Source: an uncultured Panacagrimonas sp. | Lineage (GTDB): Bacteria; Pseudomonadota; Gammaproteobacteria; Nevskiales; Nevskiaceae | Length of the DNA: 31,338 nucleotides | Assembly (NCBI GenBank): GCA_946481265.1 | Contig: CAMLNE010000005.1 | Span: forward strand, 1-31,338 | Direction of reading: 5' to 3' | Part shown: piece after piece, positions 25,739-31,338 of the stretch | Numbering within the stretch: the stretch's first letter is position 1 | Layout of the letters: every line of letters starts with the position of its first letter | Position numbers and translations under genes: made by a program | Notes under the pieces: generated by a model | Told to the model about the DNA's origin: nothing | The model's database searches: none | The model's input: only the letters and a program-made list of their open reading frames with translations

Positions 25739-27127
25739 ATGATCCGGCCGGTGCCGGCGATCCGCGCCGACGGCAGGCTCCTGCCGCCGACCGCGTTCTG
25801 GCGGCTGGACCGGCACCGTTCGCGCGAGGTGCTGGCGCTGGCGCTGCCGATCATCGCGGCGATGATCTCGCAGAACGTGCTCAACCTGGTCGACACGGCG
25901 ATGGTGGCGCACCTGGGCGCCGCCACCCTGGCCGGGGTGGGCCTGGCCTCCTTCATCAACTTCATGGCCGTCGCCCTCATCACCGGGCTTTCATCCGCAG
26001 TCCAGGCGATGGCGGCGCGCCGGATCGGCGAGGGACGGCACGCGGAGACCGCGGTGCCGCTCAACGGTGGCATCCTGCTCTCGCTGGGGCTGGGCGTTCC
26101 GCTGGCGGGCCTGCTGATCTGGCAGGCGCCGAACATCCTGTCCCTGCTCAACGACGACCCGGCGGTGGTGGCGGCCGGCACCACCTACCTGCAGCTGCGC
26201 CTGCTGAGCATGGCCGCGATCGGGGTGAACTTCTCGTTCCGCGGCTACTGGAGCGCGATCAAGCTCGCGCGCCTTTACATGTTCACGCTGCTGGGCATGC
26301 ACAGCTTCAACATCGCGCTCAACTACTGCCTGATCTTCGGGCGCCTCGGATTCCCCGAAATGGGCGTGGCGGGCGCCGGCCTGGGCACCAGCATCTCGAT
26401 CTGCGTGGGCACCGTCACCTATTTCGTCCTGGGCTGGCGCCACGCGCGGCCGGCCGGGTTCCTCGCGCACCTGCCGAGCCGGGAGCAGTTCGCCAGCCTG
26501 CTGCGCCTGGGGCTGCCCTCGGCGATCCAGCAGTTCTTCTTCGCCGCCGGTTTCACCGTGCTGTTCTGGATCATCGGGCAGGTGGGGACCGCGGAACTGG
26601 CGGTGGCCAACGTGCTGATCAACATCTCGCTGGTCGCGGTGCTGCCGGCGATCGGCTTCGGCCTGGCCGCCGCGACGCTGGCCGGGCAGGCGCTCGGCCG
26701 CTGCGATCCGGGTGATGCGCATCGCTGGGCCTGGGATGTCTGCAAGGTGGCCAGCGTGCTGCTCACCCTGGTCGGTCTGCCCATGCTGGTCGCGCCGCAG
26801 GCGATTCTCGGCCTGTTCCTGGACCAGGCGGCGCTGCTCGAGCTGGGAGCCTTCCCGCTGCGCCTGATCGGCGCGGGCATCGTCATCGACGGTACCGGCC
26901 TGGTACTGATGCATGCGTTGTTCGGTGTCGGCGCGGCGCGCATGGTCATGGGGGTGAGCGTGGGCCTGCAGTGGCTGCTGTTCCTGCCGCTGGCCTATCT
27001 GGTCGGCCCCGTAGGGGGGCTGGGACTGTCCGCGATCTGGCTCGCGATGACGGCCTATCGCGGCCTGCAGTCGCTGGTGCTGGCCGCGATCTGGCAGCGA
27101 CGTCGCTGGTCGCTGCTCCGTGTGTAA
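25739..27127 (+). CDS. MATE family multidrug/toxic compound efflux transporter
   Basis: An inner-membrane cation-coupled exporter of 462 residues with about twelve hydrophobic helices in two homologous halves. Each half opens with the family pattern: LALPIIAAMISQNVLNLVDTAM in the first, and LRLGLPSAIQQFFFAAGFTVLFWIIGQVG in the second. GVGLASFINFM and GVAGAGLGTSI are also typical. The substrate cannot be predicted. A GTG at 25700 is in frame upstream; the ATG at 25739 is preferred and gives a 30-residue polar N-terminus. The yjgN-type gene follows 77 bp downstream. Confidence 0.9.
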   Translation: MIRPVPAIRADGRLLPPTAFWRLDRHRSREVLALALPIIAAMISQNVLNLVDTAMVAHLGAATLAGVGLASFINFMAVALITGLSSAVQAMAARRIGEGRHAETAVPLNGGILLSLGLGVPLAGLLIWQAPNILSLLNDDPAVVAAGTTYLQLRLLSMAAIGVNFSFRGYWSAIKLARLYMFTLLGMHSFNIALNYCLIFGRLGFPEMGVAGAGLGTSISICVGTVTYFVLGWRHARPAGFLAHLPSREQFASLLRLGLPSAIQQFFFAAGFTVLFWIIGQVGTAELAVANVLINISLVAVLPAIGFGLAAATLAGQALGRCDPGDAHRWAWDVCKVASVLLTLVGLPMLVAPQAILGLFLDQAALLELGAFPLRLIGAGIVIDGTGLVLMHALFGVGAARMVMGVSVGLQWLLFLPLAYLVGPVGGLGLSAIWLAMTAYRGLQSLVLAAIWQRRRWSLLRV

Positions 27128-27204
27128 GATCCGGCCGGCGTTTCGGCGTTTCGGCGATACGCGCCAACCGCGATCCGACAGCGCCAGGCACTGGGAGCCA
27201 AGGC

Positions 27205-28299
27205 ATGACCTATCCGCTCGAGCCACGGCCGGGGACCGAGGTGGCTGCGCCGTATCCGCGCGAGGACTTCGAGTTCACCGGCAGTGGCAGCGAATACTTC
27301 CGCATCTGGATCGTCAATCTGCTGCTGTCGATCCTGACGCTCGGCATCTACTCGGCCTGGGCCAAGGTGCGCCGCCTGAAGTACTTCAGCCGCCACACGC
27401 GGATCGCCGGCAGCGTGTTCGACTACCACGGCGAGCCGGTGGCCATCCTGATCGGCCGCCTGATCGCGCTGGGGCTGTTCCTGGTGTACAGCCTCGGCAG
27501 CTCGGTACCGGGGCCGATCGCCCTGGTCGCGCTGCTGCTGGTTGGCGGGGTGATGCCGCTGCTGCTGCGCAATTCGTTCCGCTTCCGCCTGCACAACACG
27601 AGCTATCGCGGCCTGCGGTTCTCGTTTCGCGGCACGGTCGGTGAGGCCTACGTGACCTTCCTGCTGTTCGGCATTCTCACGCTCGGCACGCTGTACCTGC
27701 TGGCGCCGATGTTCCATCAGCGCATGAAGGCCTACCAGCATGGCTGCTCCTGGTTCGGGCGCACGCCGTTTGCCTTCGACGCCGGCATTGGCGCGTTCTA
27801 TCGCGTGTACCTGCTGGTCGGCCTGGTGATGATCGGCGGGCTGATCGGGGGCGGCATCCTGTTCGGCGGCGCCATCGCCGGCCTGGTCCCGTTGGTGATG
27901 CCGGATGGCGACGGCAATCCCGATCCATCCGTGATTGTCCCGATCCTGCTCGGCGTATTCCTGCTCTTCATGGCGCTGTCGCTGATCGTCGGGCCGCTGT
28001 TCCAGTCGCGCATCGGCAACCTGGTGTGGAATCACACGCGACTGGGCGAGCACCGCTTCGAGAGCCGGCTGCGCTTCTGGCCGCTGCTCGGCATCGGACT
28101 GTCCAACTTCGTGCTGGTGGTGCTGACGCTCGGCCTGTTCATGCCCTGGGCGGCGGTGCGTGTCGCGCGCTACCGGGCGCAGTGCCTGAGCCTGCTGCCG
28201 GCCCAGCCGCTGGACCAGTTCCTCGCCGATACCGCGGTGGATGTCACCGCCACCGGCGAGGAGACCGCGGAGATGTTCGATTTCGATATCGGCCTGTGA
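27205..28299 (+). CDS. YjgN family (DUF898) membrane protein
   Basis: A 364-residue membrane protein of unknown function. DUF898 landmarks are DFEFTGSGSEYFRIWIVNLLLSILTLGIYSAWAKVRRLKYF near the N-terminus (about 20-60), FRLHNTSYRGLRFSFRGT, and a second copy of the same theme later (SNFVLVVLTLGLFMPWAAVRVARY). About eight hydrophobic helices are seen, and the last 20 residues are acidic. The ATG at 27205 has GGGAG about nine bases upstream. Its stop overlaps the start of the M48 protease gene (GTGA), so the two are translationally coupled, a pairing seen in other proteobacteria. Confidence 0.88.
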   Translation: MTYPLEPRPGTEVAAPYPREDFEFTGSGSEYFRIWIVNLLLSILTLGIYSAWAKVRRLKYFSRHTRIAGSVFDYHGEPVAILIGRLIALGLFLVYSLGSSVPGPIALVALLLVGGVMPLLLRNSFRFRLHNTSYRGLRFSFRGTVGEAYVTFLLFGILTLGTLYLLAPMFHQRMKAYQHGCSWFGRTPFAFDAGIGAFYRVYLLVGLVMIGGLIGGGILFGGAIAGLVPLVMPDGDGNPDPSVIVPILLGVFLLFMALSLIVGPLFQSRIGNLVWNHTRLGEHRFESRLRFWPLLGIGLSNFVLVVLTLGLFMPWAAVRVARYRAQCLSLLPAQPLDQFLADTAVDVTATGEETAEMFDFDIGL

Positions 28300-29303
28300 A
28301 CCTGCGCGCGACCTACTACGACGGCCGCAGCGCACAGGTTCATCCGGTCCGCCTCCTGCCGATGCGCGGCGAGGTCTGGGTGCAGGGGGAGGGCTGGAGC
28401 CGGCGCGAGCCCCTGCACGCCGTGCGGATCGGCGAGCGGCTCGGCAGCGCGCCGCGCACGATCCGCTTCGCCGACGGCGCGGTCTGCGAGGTGCCGGATG
28501 GCAGCGCCTGTTCCGAGTGGCTGGAGGCGATCGGCCATGTCGACAGCACGGTCGATCGGGCGCAGCGCAGCTGGACGCTCGCGCTGGGGGCGGTGGCGCT
28601 GGTGGTGGCGGCGGGGCTGGCAGCTTATCGATGGGGTCTGCCCTGGGCGGCCGGCGAGCTCGCCGAACGGGTCCCGCAACCGGTTCTCGTGCTGCTGTCG
28701 GACCAGACCCTGGCCCTGCTCGACGGCGGCCTGCTTGCGCCCTCGACGCTCTCCGCGTCCCGGCGCGAGGCGCTGGGCGCGGGCTTCTCGCGCCTGGACC
28801 CGGAGGGCGGGGCGCAGCTGCTGTTCCGGGCTGGTTCCGCGGTCGGTCCGAACGCCATGGCCCTGCCGGACGGGCGCATCGTGCTGCTCGACGAGCTGGT
28901 GCGCATCGCGGGGCATGACGAGGAGATCCTCGCCGTGCTCGCGCACGAGCTGGGTCACGTGCGCCGCCGCCACAGCCTGCGCCTGATAATCCAGGGAGCG
29001 GCGGTGGGCGCGTTCATCGCCTGGTGGATCGGCGACTTCACGCCGCTGATCGCTGGCGCGCCGGCCGCCCTGCTGCAGGCACGGCATTCGCGCGCGCTGG
29101 AAAGCGAGGCCGATGCCGTGGCGGCGCTCGAGCTGCGCGCGGTCGGTATCGCGCCTTCGCGCCTGGCCGATGTTCTCGAGCGGATCGCGGCGGCACACGG
29201 CGAGGGCGGCGCGCCGGACACGGACGACTGGCGTGGTTACCTGTCTTCGCATCCGGCCACGGGCGAGCGCATCCGCGCCTTGCGCGGCGCGCGCGATCCC
29301 TGA
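28296..29303 (+). CDS. M48 family metalloprotease, membrane-anchored
   Basis: A 335-residue zinc protease. The N-terminal 90 residues form a small soluble domain (VNLRATYYDGRSAQVHPVRL, RTIRFADGAVCEVPDG), followed by a membrane helix (94-113), the peptidase domain with HELGH (217-221), a second hydrophobic stretch (about 232-256) and the ESEAD motif whose Glu269 should be the third zinc ligand. The end has HPATGERIRAL, usual for M48 proteins. The GTG at 28296 overlaps the yjgN-type stop. The protease domain is probably periplasmic-facing with a role in envelope quality control, but the substrate is unknown. Confidence 0.88.
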   Translation: MNLRATYYDGRSAQVHPVRLLPMRGEVWVQGEGWSRREPLHAVRIGERLGSAPRTIRFADGAVCEVPDGSACSEWLEAIGHVDSTVDRAQRSWTLALGAVALVVAAGLAAYRWGLPWAAGELAERVPQPVLVLLSDQTLALLDGGLLAPSTLSASRREALGAGFSRLDPEGGAQLLFRAGSAVGPNAMALPDGRIVLLDELVRIAGHDEEILAVLAHELGHVRRRHSLRLIIQGAAVGAFIAWWIGDFTPLIAGAPAALLQARHSRALESEADAVAALELRAVGIAPSRLADVLERIAAAHGEGGAPDTDDWRGYLSSHPATGERIRALRGARDP

Positions 29304-29319
29304 CAGGCGACGACGCGCT

Positions 29320-29835
29320 TCAGCCAGGCCGGTCGGCGCGTGCCTGCGCGATGGCGGCCGTCAGCGCCTGCGCCAGCGCGTCCATGTCGCGGAATCCCGC
29401 CAGCACCACGCGCCCGTGGTGACGGCTGTGCAGCTCGATGCTGCGTACCGCGCCACGAGGTCCGCGCACGCGCGCGATGCCCAGGTCCGTCCACGGCATG
29501 CGATGGCGCGTCGCGCCGATCCACAGTTCGAGCGCGACCGCCGACAGCCGCAGCACCATGGTCGGTGCACTGCGGCGCGCCCAGCGCAACGCCGACAGTT
29601 CCACCGCCGCGTGCACCGCGAAGATCGCCACGGCGAAGCTCCAGGCCAGCCGCCGCGCCTGCGGCGGCAGCCAGGTCTCCGCCGCCGCGCCGAGCAGCGC
29701 AATCAGCACGAGCAGCACCGCGGCGCGGATCAGCACGCGCCGCCACGATGCTGCGCGCACCGCGGCCGGATCGATCTCGAATTCGATTCCGCCCGTGGTC
29801 CCGCCGCTGATGCCGCCACCCGGCACGCTGCTCAT
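29320..29835 (-). CDS. Two-helix membrane protein with a possible PH-like domain
   Basis: A 171-residue protein. A Gly-rich N-terminus is followed by two membrane helices (about 34-54 and 62-82). The C-terminal 85 residues (LRLSAVALELWIGATRHRMP, WTDLGIARVRGPRGAVRSIEL, VVLAGFRDMDALAQAL) have the strand pattern and the PW.D motif of bacterial PH-like domains. That resemblance is by eye and moderate. The start at 29835 has GGGA just upstream and lies ten bases after the MFS stop, so the two are probably co-transcribed. It converges with the M48 protease gene. Confidence 0.65.
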   Translation of the reverse strand: MSSVPGGGISGGTTGGIEFEIDPAAVRAASWRRVLIRAAVLLVLIALLGAAAETWLPPQARRLAWSFAVAIFAVHAAVELSALRWARRSAPTMVLRLSAVALELWIGATRHRMPWTDLGIARVRGPRGAVRSIELHSRHHGRVVLAGFRDMDALAQALTAAIAQARADRPG

Positions 29836-29845
29836 TCCCGCGTGC

Positions 29846-31096
29846 TCACAGGCGGATCGCGAACAGCGGTCGCGAGCGGCGCCAGACATGGCCGACCGTG
29901 GCAAAGGTGGCGGCCGCGCCGAACACCACCGAGGGCACCACGCCCAGGAGCCGGGCCGCGACGCCGGATTCGAACGCGCCAAGTTCGTTGGAAGCCGAGA
30001 CGAAGACGCTGTTCACGGAGGCTACGCGGCCGCGCATGTGATCGACGGTGAGCGACTGCAGGATGGTGCCGCGGATCACCACGCTGATGCTGTCGAACGC
30101 GCCGGTGACGGCGAGCGCGATCACGGAAATCCAGAAATGGGTGGACAGGCCGAATACCAGGGTGGCCAGGCCGAAGCCGAACACCGACCACAGCAGGTTG
30201 CGCCAGGCATGATGGGTCGGCGGCAGCCAGGCGCAGATCAGCATCGTGCTCACGCCGCCCACCGCCGGCGCCGCGCGCAGCATGCCCAGTCCCTCGGGGC
30301 CGATGCTCAGGATGTCCTCGGCGAAGATCGGAAGGATCGCGATGACGCCGCCGAAGAACATGGAGAACATGTCGAGCGAGATCGAGTACAGGATGATCGG
30401 CGTGCGCCAGACGTAGACCAGGCCCTCGCGCAGGCTGGTCCAGACATCGCCCGTCGAGACGACCACGCGCGCCGCCGCCGGCGGATCGATGCTGCCGATC
30501 AGCAGGATGTTGGCGCCGATCAGGAGCAGCACCAGCGCCTGGGTCCCGGGCAGCCCGGCCACGGCGAAGATGAACCCGCCGAGCACGGGCCCGAGGATGG
30601 CGCCGAACTGCCAGGACATGCTGCCCCAGGTCGCCGAGCTGCCGTAGTGCTCGCGCGGCACCAGGAAAGGTCGCAACGAGGATGAGGCCGGGCTGTACAG
30701 GCCGCGCGCCAGGCCCTCGACGAAGACCACGCCGTAGATCAGGCCAACCAGCACCGGATCGGCAACCATCGCGCGCATGGCGGGCAGGGAGACGACCAGC
30801 AAGATCGCGCTGCCGCTCATGAACACCGCGGCTGCGAACTGCATCATGCGGCGCTTGTCGCGGCGGTCCGCCATGTGGCCGCCGAACAGCGCAAGGCCCA
30901 TGAAGGGAACCGCCTCGGCCAGGCCCAGCAGGCCCAGCGAGAGCGGGTCGCGCGTCAGCAGGTAGAGCGTGTAGCCCAGCGCCACCCGCTGCACCTGCAG
31001 CGCGCAGGTGATCAGGAACGTTCCGCCCATCAGGTTGCGGAAGTTCGGGAAGCGCAGCGCCGCGAACGCGTCGTGGCGGGGGACCGGTTCGGACAT
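29846..31096 (-). CDS. MFS transporter (EntS-like, MFS_3 group)
   Basis: A 416-residue inner-membrane transporter with about twelve hydrophobic helices. Family landmarks are FRNLMGGTFLITCALQVQRV at the start, the loop motif GGHMADRRDKRRMM after helix two, LARGLYSPASSSLRPFLVP, SMSWQFGAILGPVLGGFI, and a late GTILQSLTVDHMRGRVASVN. This pattern is typical of the EntS/MFS_3 exporters, which include siderophore exporters, but no siderophore genes are nearby and the substrate is open. The ATG at 31096 has a weak ribosome binding site. A small membrane protein gene follows ten bases downstream. Confidence 0.9.
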   Translation of the reverse strand: MSEPVPRHDAFAALRFPNFRNLMGGTFLITCALQVQRVALGYTLYLLTRDPLSLGLLGLAEAVPFMGLALFGGHMADRRDKRRMMQFAAAVFMSGSAILLVVSLPAMRAMVADPVLVGLIYGVVFVEGLARGLYSPASSSLRPFLVPREHYGSSATWGSMSWQFGAILGPVLGGFIFAVAGLPGTQALVLLLIGANILLIGSIDPPAAARVVVSTGDVWTSLREGLVYVWRTPIILYSISLDMFSMFFGGVIAILPIFAEDILSIGPEGLGMLRAAPAVGGVSTMLICAWLPPTHHAWRNLLWSVFGFGLATLVFGLSTHFWISVIALAVTGAFDSISVVIRGTILQSLTVDHMRGRVASVNSVFVSASNELGAFESGVAARLLGVVPSVVFGAAATFATVGHVWRRSRPLFAIRL

Positions 31097-31338
31097 TCAG
31101 GATGGGACGGCGGCGGGTCGGGCCATTGTCGCAGAGCCTATGCACGGTCCTGCCCGACCGGGTGCCGGTTGGTTCCGCGGATCGGGCCGCACGCCGTCGC
31201 CGCTCCAGGGGAAGGCCGAGCGCAAGACCGCAGCGGGTGAAGGCGAGACCGAAAACAAGAGAAGCAAGGGAAGCCGGACGGGCAGGTGTCCGGCCGGCTC
31301 CTGCGGCGGCGATGTTTCGCCCCTGTTCCCGGGCCGCT
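31097..31338. other. Right-edge non-coding stretch with a hairpin
   Basis: No gene is supported in these 242 bp. GCCGGAC (31273-31279) and GTCCGGC (31288-31294) form a 7-bp stem with an 8-nt loop, without a T-run. The region should contain the MFS gene promoter, but no clear box pair is visible. Confidence 0.4.

Noticed and set aside
25661..27226. Minus-strand open frames opposite the MATE gene
   Set aside because: No domain resemblance; the plus strand shows the membrane-helix pattern of MATE.

Overview
This is a 31.3-kb, very GC-rich chromosomal stretch, densely packed with bacterial housekeeping and accessory genes. The Gram-negative outer-membrane gene bamD, the divergent bamD/rluD pair, yceH, hrpA, the ridA-recG pair and ubiA point to a gammaproteobacterium. 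The gene mix and base composition suggest the Xanthomonadales/Lysobacterales or a neighbouring order; this placement is inference. No phage, IS transposase, CRISPR array, rRNA or tRNA gene was recognised.

Layout. (1) 1-5068, minus strand: bamD, yceH, a Ca-loop protein of unknown function, and the N-terminal half of hrpA, which runs off the left edge. rluD (5116-6117) is divergent from bamD. (2) 6146-12202, minus strand: terC, a broken ridA, recG, ubiA, and a fused acetate kinase-PduL phosphotransacetylase carrying both steps of acetyl-CoA to acetate plus ATP in one chain. (3) 12360-16947: a glycosyltransferase, a class I glutamine amidotransferase, a YhhN-family lysoplasmalogenase, a PhzF-family isomerase and two small lipoproteins, with short intergenic repeats. 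(4) 17029-22306: mnmG and parB, which in many bacteria flank rsmG and parA. Here rsmG and parA are absent, and a YgjP-type metallopeptidase and a WYL-domain regulator of the BrxR/CapW type lie between them. A small DnaA-box-like cluster sits between parB and the regulator. folE is divergent from parB. (5) 22412-25683: a soluble acyl-ACP desaturase, an SDR oxidoreductase, a broken acylphosphatase gene split by a palindromic insert, and an unrecognised gene. (6) 25739-31096: a MATE transporter, a DUF898 (YjgN) membrane protein coupled to an M48 protease, then, on the minus strand, an MFS transporter followed by a small membrane protein.

The most notable points are the AckA-PduL fusion; the roughly 100-nt in-frame palindromic insertion in the phosphate-binding loop of the acylphosphatase; the ridA deletion whose inferred size is 16 nt and which removes the segment holding the catalytic arginine; and the remodelled mnmG-parB neighbourhood with a defence-type regulator and DnaA boxes. 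Functions are read from motifs in the translated sequence; no database search was run.
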